Positions 55,901 to 63,853 of a stretch of 64,000 nucleotides of DNA are shown here, piece after piece; positions within the stretch are counted from its first letter, which is position 1; each line of letters begins with the position of its first letter. The notes beneath the pieces are model-generated. The model saw only the letters and a list, made by a program, of their open reading frames with translations, was not told the DNA's origin and searched no databases. Both the position numbers and the translations under genes were made by a program. Location: assembly GCF_041320605.1 (NCBI RefSeq), contig NZ_CP166679.1, forward strand, positions 2,280,001 to 2,344,000. Reading direction: 5' to 3'. The DNA comes from Arenibacter antarcticus (GTDB lineage Bacteria > Bacteroidota > Bacteroidia > Flavobacteriales > Flavobacteriaceae).

Positions 55901-56291
55901 ATTTTTCATTTGGCTTTGGTTGAGGCTCTATTTGCGCTCGTAGAATAATCTGCTTTTCATACATTTTATATTCGATATTTGATTCTGAAAAAAGATCATC
56001 CAATACTTCCGATAACCATTTATCTGATACATTAACGGATACGGATTTTCTATAATCAACCTCTTTGTCTTTATATACAAACTTATAATCGGTTATCACC
56101 TCAATCCTATTTAAGACTTTCTCTAAACTAACATTGTTAAAGTTTAAGGTGACTTTTGCATTTTGGCCATAGGAAGAATTGGCATTCATTTGAAACACTG
56201 AAATGATCAAAATGAGAGCGGTAATTTTCATCTTTAAATCTAAGCACATCTGAAAAGGAATATGCTGTCTTTTAATAATTGGTTTTTTCAT
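52914..56291 (-). CDS. SusC/RagA TonB-linked outer-membrane transporter (locus 3)
   Basis: 1125 residues from ATG 56291; an upstream frame would add 22 residues through the conserved leader hairpin, so MKKPIIKRQ is preferred. The long N-terminus has LDLKMKIT as in the other two. Order: signal peptide ending SSYGQ, STN domain (about 43-117), carboxypeptidase-regulatory-like domain (GMVIDYDGTPLPGANVIEKGTTNGVTTDFDG), DEIVVVGYGTQKK, a plug with VLKDAAAVAPYGLAGANGVVVITT (APYGLAGANG instead of the usual AIYGSRAANG), and a barrel ending LGLNIGF. Signals to the FecR protein at 56441-57586. Confidence 0.95.
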   Translation of the reverse strand: MKKPIIKRQHIPFQMCLDLKMKITALILIISVFQMNANSSYGQNAKVTLNFNNVSLEKVLNRIEVITDYKFVYKDKEVDYRKSVSVNVSDKWLSEVLDDLFSESNIEYKMYEKQIILRAQIEPQPKPNEKSIILDKAQFEISGMVIDYDGTPLPGANVIEKGTTNGVTTDFDGNFTLMVKSEKASLTVSYIGFATKEVVLNGQSNLTITLEESAATLDEIVVVGYGTQKKSSVTASISTLKGDMVSDNPVANINNSIAGRVSGVLAFQPSGEPGADAAEIRVRGLGTIGSNSGALTIVDGVPRSYSQIDPNEIESITVLKDAAAVAPYGLAGANGVVVITTKRGKEGKINFNYNTWFGIQRPTRYPKYLDSYDFATALNVASKNAGLDPAYSEEELQKYKNGSDPDHYPNHDWVKEVIDFNAPMLNHNLTFSGGSDKIRFFSSLGYLYQQGSVKTINFSRYNLASNIDFDATNSTLISFNIKGSLEVTENPGSVNGAGIYTQATKQPPLFLDQLSFSNGLPGNKLLPSIYDSGYNNDKKNTLYTQLSIEQQIPAVPGLSLKGVISYDKGYTLNKQWETPYVFYALDSNDEFIERNGGVTSPRLSQSFRERINTTIQGYITYNNRFGKHGIDALFVAEQRNGDGIDFSASRINYQVDLDELSMGSSSKNDFDNNGSSKSNKQLGLVYRLAYDYSQKYLAEFSGRYDGHYYFAPNNRYAFFPAVSLGWRLSEESFIKDNVSWINSLKLRGSYGKSGNLAGGPFQYLSSFDLVNSYVFGGSQVQGAVERKEPNVNITWEVANKINVGLEGTFLAGRLGFELDFFKEKRSNMLVSPNSVVPLEYGIGISQINAGVMENKGFDFSLTSQNSFSNDLRVDFGLNLSYAKNKLIQTFENESTLNNPNRSRTGRPLDTQFGLRAIGLFQSQEEIDASATQFGQLQPGDIKYEDINNDGKINNDDEVVIGDSAFPQIIYGITGNLKWKNFDLGMLWQGAAKNNFLLTNEAANPFFNGAKIFEDQLDYWTPENRDAKYPIILPSPSANSTKASSWWIRDGSYLRLKNLELGFNLPIDVLEKMKMQSLRIFLSGQNLLTFSSEDYLDPEIGVSGGSKRARYYFQQKVFSLGLNIGF

Positions 56292-56338
56292 TATTTTTGT
56301 GGTTTTTAGGTGGTTAAATAATTTAGTCAAATCGTAAA

Positions 56339-56364
56339 TCGGGAAATGCTGACACATTTCCCAA
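56339..56364 (-). promoter_or_regulatory. Leader hairpin upstream of susC (copy 3)
   Basis: In the sense (minus) direction: TTGGGAAATG, a 6-base loop, CATTTCCCGA, about 48 bases before the susC start. This matches the hairpins at 5281-5310 and 40946-40972 in arm sequence, loop size and distance. On the plus strand it is followed by a weak TTTT. Confidence 0.7.
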
Positions 56365-56440
56365 TTTTAATAGGATTTGTAAAAAAAGATATGCTCTGTG
56401 AAATTTTCATATTTAAGTTTAAATCATATTAAATCTAACT

Positions 56441-57586
56441 TTAAGGATTAATTGTAATTTTTTTATTGTCAATAATATATTCTATCCCGTAATTATCCTC
56501 GAAAGTATTAAGTACATGTTCCAGTGATGGATTTTCGAAGCTGGCCGTAAATAATTCCTGGCCTAAGACCTTGTTGTTGTTTATTATAGTGATATCATAA
56601 TGTCTTTCTAGTTTTTTAATAATTTCATTAAAAGTGGTATGCCTGAATACAATGTTGCCATTTTTCCATGCGGTGAATAAGAAGGTCTCGCTCTTCTCTA
56701 TAGTGATTTCCATATTTGTCTTGTTCAACGAAGCTAAATGTCCCGGAGTTAGGAGTGTCTTCCTATTAGAGTCCTGATCTTCATCTTGGTATAGGGCAAC
56801 AGACCCCTCAACCAGTACTGTATTTGTAGTGTTGTCCTCTGGATAGGAGGTAACATTGAATGATGTGCCCAAAACCATTATATCCAATTCATTAGTATTA
56901 ACAATGAAAGGGTTTTCATTTTTGGCTACCTCGAAAAAAGCTTCTCCGGAGAGATATACTTCTCTATTTTGACCCTTGATAAATTTTATGGGATATTTAA
57001 GAGAACTGCCTGCATTTAAAAATATACGGGTACTATCTGAAAGTATGATATCGAATCGTTTTCCATAAGGAACTGTTAATATGTTATAGATCAACTTTTC
57101 GACACGCGATTCATTATTATATATTATTCGATTCCCATGCTGGGTCCCTACAATATTACCATGGGAGTCTACAACCCGTGTAGTACCATCGTCATCTATT
57201 GTCTTTATATCGCCATTTTCTAGCTTAAGTGTAATGGTATTTTCTGGAATGGAAACGATAGGACTGGTGTCCGAAGTATTTACTTGATATATGGTTGCCA
57301 AACCAAAAACCACCACTATCATTGCAGCGTACTTAAGAGTTTCGACCCAGATTCTCTTACGTTTGGCTATGGTGTCCTGATCTAATACCCTTTTATATTC
57401 CTCTAAACTTTTTCCAATATTTATGATTTTGGAAGTTTCTTCAAATGTAGTAGCTAAATATCTAGCTTTTAGGATATTGAACTTTTGGGTATTCTCTTTT
57501 GATGACCGGATCCACTTTTCTATCTCACGAGTTTCTTGAGGAGAAGTATTTTCCTGTATATATTTCAATATTTGATCACGTTCCAT
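56441..57586 (-). CDS. FecR-family anti-sigma factor (locus 3)
   Basis: 381 residues from ATG 57586 (MERDQILKYI); a start 10 codons upstream is possible but looks non-conserved. Cytoplasmic domain with helix RDQILKYIQENTSPQETREIEKWI, a transmembrane helix at about 82-100 (LKYAAMIVVVFGLATIYQV), a FecR domain (LTVPYGKRFDIILSDSTRIFLNAGSSLKYP, EVYLSGEAFFEVAKNENPFIV) and a C-terminal STN-like part (IVFRHTTFNEIIKKLERHYDITI). It lies 52 bases downstream of its sigma-factor gene on the same strand, unlike loci 1 and 2 where the pair is divergent. Confidence 0.93.
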   Translation of the reverse strand: MERDQILKYIQENTSPQETREIEKWIRSSKENTQKFNILKARYLATTFEETSKIINIGKSLEEYKRVLDQDTIAKRKRIWVETLKYAAMIVVVFGLATIYQVNTSDTSPIVSIPENTITLKLENGDIKTIDDDGTTRVVDSHGNIVGTQHGNRIIYNNESRVEKLIYNILTVPYGKRFDIILSDSTRIFLNAGSSLKYPIKFIKGQNREVYLSGEAFFEVAKNENPFIVNTNELDIMVLGTSFNVTSYPEDNTTNTVLVEGSVALYQDEDQDSNRKTLLTPGHLASLNKTNMEITIEKSETFLFTAWKNGNIVFRHTTFNEIIKKLERHYDITIINNNKVLGQELFTASFENPSLEHVLNTFEDNYGIEYIIDNKKITINP

Positions 57587-57638
57587 AGTATGTCTTATAC
57601 TATATAGACGATTCAAATAGAAGGTGTACCTAAAACAA

Positions 57639-58187
57639 TTATAAAAAAGTTATAAAAAATAGTGTTAGAAACTCTTTTAAATGGAACTTCATATGCTTAA
57701 GAGCATTGGAAATATGGTTATCCACGGTTCGTTTAGATATGTTCAGGGTTTTAGCAATATCAGCATGTTTCATCCCCTCTATCCTACTTTTTATAAAGAC
57801 TTTTTTACATTTTTCAGGAAGTAATTCAATTGCAAGGTTAATCCTCAACTCCAGTTCTTCCTCCAGAATTGTGGCGGCTGCTTCATCTTTAATGAACTGA
57901 TAATTTATTGCAGTCTTTTCATTATAAAAAGTTTTTGAAAAAGATTCTTTGACTTTTAGATGCTTTATGTGATCCAAGCAGGAGTTCTTGGTCATGGTAT
58001 AAAGGTAGTTATTGATACTTTTGATTTTACCGAATTCACTCTTCCGTTCCCATACCTTTATAAAGACATTTTGTACGATTCCCTCAGCATCTTCCAGGTT
58101 TCCGAGATAACCTTTTGCGATATGTAGAAGTTTGTCATAGTAAAGGCGAAACAAGGTTTCATAGGCCTTAATATCTCCCTTTCGCAA
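57639..58187 (-). CDS. ECF-type RNA polymerase sigma factor (locus 3)
   Basis: 182 residues from a TTG. The frame continues upstream (SNELRKGDIKAYETLF) to a stop near 58257 without any ATG, so the true start is a non-ATG codon at or just before 58187. Region 2: KAYETLFRLYYDKLLHIAKGYLGNLEDAEGIVQNVFIKVW. Region 4: LLPEKCKKVFIKSRIEGMKHADIAKTLNISKRTVDNHISNALKHMK. The short hydrophobic tail (LTLFFITFL) is common in this group. It heads the leftward FecR-susC-susD-catabolic operon. 58188-58439 shows no gene. Confidence 0.9.
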   Translation of the reverse strand: MRKGDIKAYETLFRLYYDKLLHIAKGYLGNLEDAEGIVQNVFIKVWERKSEFGKIKSINNYLYTMTKNSCLDHIKHLKVKESFSKTFYNEKTAINYQFIKDEAAATILEEELELRINLAIELLPEKCKKVFIKSRIEGMKHADIAKTLNISKRTVDNHISNALKHMKFHLKEFLTLFFITFL

Positions 58188-58439
58188 TTCATTGCTAAAG
58201 ATGGATGAGTCGATATTAGGGCTTTGTGATTTCAGGATTTTGAAATATTTGAACCTCTAAAGTACAAATAAATACATATTGTAAACAATTCTAAGAAAAT
58301 AGACTTTGCTAACTGGTTGCACATGTACAAATTCATTGAAATTCTAAATATGTAAAAGCATAAGGGAATTTAGCGGTGTATTAGTGTAGAAACATTTTTC
58401 TTAAATCGTTCCCAGATAGAAGCAGGATTTCCAATCAGA

Positions 58440-59183
58440 TCAATACTCAATCTCTAATTCCTTGTACTTTACTTCTTTAATTATATCCGGTCTGTTAGAG
58501 TCTATCTGTGGACTGTATAAATCTTTGCTGATGGGGTAGGCGTGGAGGTCGGTATCACCCATATCATGCTTTATCACTTCTTGAATTTCTTTTTCAGAAA
58601 GGTCAGAATTCAACCAAGTTTCTACATCCTCATCCTTTAATATTACGGGACGTCTTTTTTTGGTGTTGTGTATTTTTTCAAAGAGGGGAGTGGCCTCCTT
58701 GGTTAGGATGGTAAAGGTGTTATATCCATCCTTTGTTGTAGTGTAGATTCCAGCGAGACTGATCAATTCTTTATTCCTTCGCTCGAAATAAAAAGGGACC
58801 TTAAATTTTTTTGGTGCGGTATGGGGCTCAAAAAAACCATCTACGGGAATGATACAGCGTTTGGTAAAGGCACTGTGCTTATAAATAAAATGATCAAAGA
58901 GCTTTTCGGAGCGCGCATTTAATCCTGCCCCAAATCGTGCGGCATCCTTATAATACTTCTGGTAGTCGGCCCCCATTTCGCTTACAGGCATTACGCCCCA
59001 CATGGAAGGAGTAATGTGATCATTTCTTTCTTGGGGAACAATCCATAGTAGCGGATGGGCCCACCCATTGGCATGGTAATATACCAACTCATCCTCAACG
59101 GGGGTTTTACCGACCAGCTTGGATACATTATAGAATTTTTGCAAGTCTTTTATGGAAGTCGTTACCCTGGTACCGAAACACAT
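58440..59183 (-). CDS. SRAP-domain protein (YedK/HMCES-like, SOS-associated peptidase)
   Basis: 247 residues; binds abasic sites in single-stranded DNA through Cys2. Start MCFG places C2 at the N-terminus after Met removal. N90 (GLNARSEKL), E119 (IIPVDGFFEP) and H172 (FEKIHNTKKRRPVIL) match the catalytic and binding residues of the family. Length is complete. It is divergent from dinB and dnaE2; the three suit a DNA-damage cassette. A truncated second copy lies at 43679-43813. Confidence 0.93.
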   Translation of the reverse strand: MCFGTRVTTSIKDLQKFYNVSKLVGKTPVEDELVYYHANGWAHPLLWIVPQERNDHITPSMWGVMPVSEMGADYQKYYKDAARFGAGLNARSEKLFDHFIYKHSAFTKRCIIPVDGFFEPHTAPKKFKVPFYFERRNKELISLAGIYTTTKDGYNTFTILTKEATPLFEKIHNTKKRRPVILKDEDVETWLNSDLSEKEIQEVIKHDMGDTDLHAYPISKDLYSPQIDSNRPDIIKEVKYKELEIEY

Positions 59184-59470
59184 AATTCTAGTTTTCCTCT
59201 AATTTAAGAATTTAACTTTTATGGTGGGGATTCAGTGAACTAAATTAGTGTTTTTAAAAAATATCCGTAGATCAGGATTTTGTGCCTAGAAAAAATTAGC
59301 CACTGAATCCAAATTTTATACAAGATGGATAGTTATGGATTCTTAAAGTGGTTGTCTGAAGTGGTGCCATAGCCTTGAAGTACAACGCGATATATCTTAA
59401 GGAGTACTTACTTCCTAATTATGTCCTTATTTATTTCACCCCTGAAATTGATTGTTGATATCTTTAACTA

Positions 59471-59502
59471 TGGATATTTTCCAATAAAATGGAAATATTC
59501 CA
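59471..59502 (+). promoter_or_regulatory. Tandem operator-like dyads upstream of dinB
   Basis: Two 13-base dyads of form TGGA-N5-TCCA: TGGATATTTTCCA at 59471-59483 and TGGAAATATTCCA at 59490-59502. Their starts are 19 bases apart. Together they also make a longer imperfect inverted repeat (ACTATGGA to TCCATAGT). They directly precede the -7 element and the dinB start, as expected for a repressor site controlling damage-inducible genes. The regulator is not in the window. The rest of 59184-59514 shows no gene. Confidence 0.6.
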
Positions 59503-59510
59503 TAGTTTTG
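59503..59510 (+). promoter_or_regulatory. -7 promoter element of the dinB-dnaE2 operon
   Basis: TAGTTTTG matches TAnnTTTG exactly and ends 5 bases before the dinB ATG. The expected transcription start is at or next to the start codon, so the mRNA may be leaderless. No good -33 TTTG is seen, fitting a regulated promoter. Confidence 0.5.
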
Positions 59511-59514
59511 TACA

Positions 59515-60729
59515 ATGAACAAGTCAATTTTGCATCTGGATCTCGATACCTTTTTTGTTTCCGTAGAACGGTTGCTCCATAGCGAACTGCTTAAAAAGCC
59601 TGTAATGGTAGGCGGTACGGGACAGCGGGGAGTGGTGGCTGCCTGTAGTTATGAGACTCGACGTTTTGGCGTGCGTTCGGGTATGTCCATGCAGATGGCA
59701 AAACAACTGTGTCCGGAAGCAATTGTAATCAGGGGCAATGCCGGTACCTATATGAAACATTCGAACCTTATTACCGATATCATACGAGATACGGTTCCTT
59801 TGTTCGAAAAAACAAGTGTAGATGAGTTTTATGTAGATCTAACGGGGATGGACCGATTTTTTGGCAATTATAAGTTTGCTATAGAGCTGCGCAAACGTAT
59901 CATTAAAGAGTCAGGACTGCCTATTTCATTTGGCCTGTCACAGAACAAAATTGTAAGTAAAGTGGCTACCGGTGAAGCGAAGCCCAATAATCAGTTGAAA
60001 ATCGACTATGGCTATGAAAAGCAATTTTTAGCGCCTTTGGCAATTAGAAAGATTCCTATGATAGGGAAAGCCTCCGCCCAAACTTTGATTCATATGGGTA
60101 TAGACCGGGTAAAATTAATTCAAGATATGCCAGTAGAAATGCTGATGACAGTATTGGGAAAAAATGGGCGTACTATTTGGAACCGTGCCAATGGAATAGA
60201 TAATTGTCCAGTAATCCCTTATTGCGAGCGAAAATCCATAAGCAATGAGCGAACTTTTAACCTGGACACTATAGATGTGCAGAAACTTCGTGACACCCTT
60301 ACCGCCATGGTAGACACTCTAGCCTATCAATTGCGGTTGGGAGATAAAATGACAGGATGTGTCTCGATAAAAATCAGGTATTCTGATTTTCAGACCTATA
60401 ATAAGCAAATACGGATTCCTTATACAAGTGCCGATCATATATTGCTGCCCACCGTGATGGAACTATTTAATAAATTGTATGGGCGAAGAATTTTAGTCCG
60501 GTTGATCGGGGTAAAATTTTCCCATCTTGTTGGAGGGCATTACCAGATCGACCTTTTTGATGACAATGAGAAGATTCTAGAATTGTATAGATCCTTAGAT
60601 AAAATACGTAATCGTTTTGGGGCAGGAAGTATTATGAAAGCTTCGACCTTGGATGTGAAATCCGTAATATCGGGTAGGAACCCCTTTGATGGGGAGCCTC
60701 CCGTTCTCTTGGCCCATAGAAATCAGTAA
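59515..60729 (+). CDS. dinB: DNA polymerase IV (Y-family translesion polymerase)
   Basis: 404 residues; error-prone bypass polymerase. Catalytic residues D9 (HLDLDTFFVSVERL), D103 and E104 (SVDEFYVDLTG) are present, with a steric-gate F at about 13-14. The helix-hairpin-helix region is KIPMIGKASAQTLIHMGI and the little-finger domain follows. A beta-clamp-binding motif QIDLF is at 344-348. Its stop codon overlaps the ATG of the dnaE2-like gene (TAATG), so the two are cotranslated. In this setting it may take the place of ImuB in a mutagenesis cassette; ImuA was not found. Confidence 0.94.
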   Translation: MNKSILHLDLDTFFVSVERLLHSELLKKPVMVGGTGQRGVVAACSYETRRFGVRSGMSMQMAKQLCPEAIVIRGNAGTYMKHSNLITDIIRDTVPLFEKTSVDEFYVDLTGMDRFFGNYKFAIELRKRIIKESGLPISFGLSQNKIVSKVATGEAKPNNQLKIDYGYEKQFLAPLAIRKIPMIGKASAQTLIHMGIDRVKLIQDMPVEMLMTVLGKNGRTIWNRANGIDNCPVIPYCERKSISNERTFNLDTIDVQKLRDTLTAMVDTLAYQLRLGDKMTGCVSIKIRYSDFQTYNKQIRIPYTSADHILLPTVMELFNKLYGRRILVRLIGVKFSHLVGGHYQIDLFDDNEKILELYRSLDKIRNRFGAGSIMKASTLDVKSVISGRNPFDGEPPVLLAHRNQ

Positions 60730-63713
60730 TGTACATCAATTGCCACTCCTATTATTCCCTACGCTATGGGGTGCTCTCTGTTTCACAATTATTGGAACTT
60801 GCGAAGCTGAATGGCGTCAATGAAATGGCATTGACCGATATCAACAGTACTTCTGCCTGTTTGGAATTTATAAAAGAAGCGCCTATGTATGGAATAAGAC
60901 CTATAGTGGGTGCCGATGTCCGCAATGTTAATGACCGCTGTTATGTAAGTTTGGCAAAGAACAATGGAGGCTTTTTGGAACTGAACCAGTTTCTGACAAA
61001 ACACCTTCATACGGGCACCAAATTCCCAGAGGTGCCGCCCTCATTTCAGAATGTGATCAGTATAATTCCATTTGAAAAAGTGTTGGAATATGAAATGGAG
61101 AGTTTCGCCCCGGATTGGTATATAGGTATTTCTGTAGCGGAGCTGAACAAACTGAAGTTTTCGCGTTTGAAAGAATTTAGAAATAAATTGGTTTTGTTAC
61201 AGCCTGTAACGTTTTGTAAACAAACCCATATGAACATTCATAGGCTTTTAAGATGTGTAGATCATAACATCGTCTTGAGCAAGCTACCGGAATCGGAGCA
61301 GGGAAGTAAAAAGGATAGGATGTACCCCATTTCTGAGCTTTATGAATTATTTGAAGGTTTTGAGGGTATTTTGGATAATACCAAACGAGTGATGGGACAA
61401 TGTTCCGTTAGGTTCAATTTTGATGAAGAGCGGGAAAATCAAAACCAAACCACCTATTTAGATTCCAGCGGGGAAGATTTCGACTTATTGCTTGCCTTGG
61501 TAAACGAGCGAAAGCATACAAGGTATAAAGTTTTGACCAAACAAATAACCGATCGAATAAAACGAGAGTTGGACGCCATTCAACAAATGGATTTTGTATC
61601 CTATTTCCTTATTAATTATGATATTCTACAATACGCTATTAAAAATGATTACCCCTATATAGGTAGGGGAAGCGGTGCCAATAGCGTAGTGGCCTATATA
61701 CTTGGTATCACCAATGTTGATCCGATAGAACTGGATCTTTATTTCGAACGCTTTATCAATTCGTATCGTTCTTCCCCGCCAGACTTTGACATTGATTTTT
61801 CTTGGAAGGACAGGGACGACGTTACCCGCTATATTTTTGAACGTTTTCCCTATACCGCCCTAATGGGAACGTATGTTACTTTTCAGTATCGAGCGGTGGT
61901 ACGGGAATTGGGGAAAGTATTTGGGTTGCCGAAAGCGGAGATAGATGATTTTCTAAAAGGAAATAATCTGCATAGTAAGAACGACCATTATTTTAAGTTG
62001 GTCGCGAAATATGGACAGCTGATCCATGGTTTTCCAAATTACCTGAGTGTGCATTCAGGGGGGATAGTCATCACCAAACAGCCCGTACAGGCCTATTGTG
62101 CGACTTTTATGCCCCCAAAAGGATTTCAGACCTTACAGATAGATATGCATATTGCGGAGAAGGTAGGAATATTCAAATTTGATATCTTGGCCCAACGTGG
62201 ACTTTCTAAAATTAAGGATGCAATAGAACTGGTAAGGACGAACCAGCCAAATGCCAAATTAAAGGATCTAAATGATACGGATTTTTTTAAAAACGATCCT
62301 GCCATAAATAATTTATTAAAAACGGGGGATTGCATGGGTGTTTTTTATGTAGAATCCCCAGCTATGCGCACTTTGATGACGCGCTTACAAACACAGGGTT
62401 ATCTAGGGCTGGTAGCAGCGAGCTCTATTATTAGACCAGGGGTGACCAATGGTGGGATGAAGAATGCCTATATAGAAAGACATCGTTTTCCGGAGAAAAG
62501 GACAGAGGCCCATCCCGTGCTTTTAGCGATTATGGCAGATACCTATGGAGTAATGGTCTATCAAGAGGATGTGCTTAAGGTAGCGCATTATTTTGCTGGC
62601 CTTAGCCTTGCGGAAGCGGATGTATTGCGAAGAGGGATGAGTGGAAAAGGTAGGAGCAAGGAGCAGTTTGATGCCTTGGAAAAAAAATTCTATGAGAACT
62701 GTAAGGATAAGGGATATGAACCTAAGGTGATAGTAGAGGTCTGGGACCAGATAAAAGCGTTTGCAGGATATGCTTTTGCCAAAGGCCATTCTGCTTCTTA
62801 TGCGGTAGAAAGTTATCAAAGCTTATATTTAAAAAAATATTTCCCGTTGGAATTTATGACCTCCGTTCTCAATAACGGCGGCGGTTTTTATAACTACGAT
62901 ACTTATATCAATGAAATATTACGCTGTGGAGGAATGGTCGAAAACCCATGCATCAACCATAGTGATCATGGCAATACCATAAAAGGTAAAACTGTTTATC
63001 TGGGATTTGGCATTGTGAAGAATCTTGAGCACAGATGTATCCAACGGATCTTAAATGAACGACAATTGTACGGGGATTTTAAAGATTTCAATGATTTTTT
63101 AGAGCGTTGTAGAATAGGTCTGGAGCAACTTATGTTATTGATACGCATCAACGCATTTAGACTCTTTGAACCGAACAAACAAAGATTGATGTGGAACGCC
63201 CATATGGATGAAAATTCTATCAGAAGCAAGAGCCCACAACCACAGTTGTTTAAACCTAAAAGAATAAATTACAATTTACCCGTGTTAAAGGGCGATTCAA
63301 TTATAGATGCCTATGACAATCTGGAATTAATGGGATTTACACTGCAAAATAATTTTTCATTGATCCGCCCTGGCAAATATCCCATAACCTTGGAAAAGGA
63401 TTTTAAGCACAATGTGGGCAAAAGGATTACTATTGTGGGAAAACTTGTTACCTCTAAAACCACGAAGACGTCCAAGGGAGACCATATGGCATTTTCCACA
63501 TTTTTGGATCTAGAAGGAATATGTTTTGACAGCGTACAATTTCCTAAAATTAGGGCCAAATACGCTCTGAAAGGAATTGGGATATATTGGATCAAAGGTA
63601 TGGTCACAGAAGATTTAGGGTATTATGCAATTACCACGGAAGAGCTTTATAGGGTACCTGTAATTCCAGACCCTCGATATTCTGAAGAACAAAAAACCCA
63701 AAAGAATATTTAG
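60729..63713 (+). CDS. dnaE2: Second DNA polymerase III alpha subunit (DnaE2-like, error-prone)
   Basis: 994 residues. The N-terminal PHP domain is present but lacks usual metal ligands: INCHSYYSLRYG replaces H-x-H, and LTDINS replaces LTDHN. Catalytic aspartates lie in PDFDIDF (352-357) and KFDILAQRGLSKI. GRGSGANSVVAYILGIT and the GYAFAKGHSASYAVESYQSLYLKKYFP block are typical DnaE features. A C-terminal OB-type region follows (KRITIVGKLVTSKTTKTSKGDHMAFSTFLDLEG). The shorter length compared with replicative DnaE, and overlap with dinB, point to a translesion role rather than replication. Confidence 0.9.
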   Translation: MYINCHSYYSLRYGVLSVSQLLELAKLNGVNEMALTDINSTSACLEFIKEAPMYGIRPIVGADVRNVNDRCYVSLAKNNGGFLELNQFLTKHLHTGTKFPEVPPSFQNVISIIPFEKVLEYEMESFAPDWYIGISVAELNKLKFSRLKEFRNKLVLLQPVTFCKQTHMNIHRLLRCVDHNIVLSKLPESEQGSKKDRMYPISELYELFEGFEGILDNTKRVMGQCSVRFNFDEERENQNQTTYLDSSGEDFDLLLALVNERKHTRYKVLTKQITDRIKRELDAIQQMDFVSYFLINYDILQYAIKNDYPYIGRGSGANSVVAYILGITNVDPIELDLYFERFINSYRSSPPDFDIDFSWKDRDDVTRYIFERFPYTALMGTYVTFQYRAVVRELGKVFGLPKAEIDDFLKGNNLHSKNDHYFKLVAKYGQLIHGFPNYLSVHSGGIVITKQPVQAYCATFMPPKGFQTLQIDMHIAEKVGIFKFDILAQRGLSKIKDAIELVRTNQPNAKLKDLNDTDFFKNDPAINNLLKTGDCMGVFYVESPAMRTLMTRLQTQGYLGLVAASSIIRPGVTNGGMKNAYIERHRFPEKRTEAHPVLLAIMADTYGVMVYQEDVLKVAHYFAGLSLAEADVLRRGMSGKGRSKEQFDALEKKFYENCKDKGYEPKVIVEVWDQIKAFAGYAFAKGHSASYAVESYQSLYLKKYFPLEFMTSVLNNGGGFYNYDTYINEILRCGGMVENPCINHSDHGNTIKGKTVYLGFGIVKNLEHRCIQRILNERQLYGDFKDFNDFLERCRIGLEQLMLLIRINAFRLFEPNKQRLMWNAHMDENSIRSKSPQPQLFKPKRINYNLPVLKGDSIIDAYDNLELMGFTLQNNFSLIRPGKYPITLEKDFKHNVGKRITIVGKLVTSKTTKTSKGDHMAFSTFLDLEGICFDSVQFPKIRAKYALKGIGIYWIKGMVTEDLGYYAITTEELYRVPVIPDPRYSEEQKTQKNI

Positions 63714-63807
63714 TTTAGTATCGAGATACCTAGGAACTTTGTGTTTTTCTGAAAGTGGCCGTATTAGTTCACTCGGTATTTCATATTTTTCTTATTTAAA
63801 AACAAAG

Positions 63808-63832
63808 AAAAACCTCCGATGGAGAGGTTTTT
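63808..63832. terminator. Bidirectional terminator after dnaE2
   Basis: AAAAACCTC (63808-63816) and GAGGTTTTT (63824-63832) form a perfect 9-base stem with a 7-base loop and T-runs on both strands. It lies between the converging dnaE2 and hydrolase genes. Confidence 0.88.
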
Positions 63833-63853
63833 CATATTACAAAAGACCTATCA

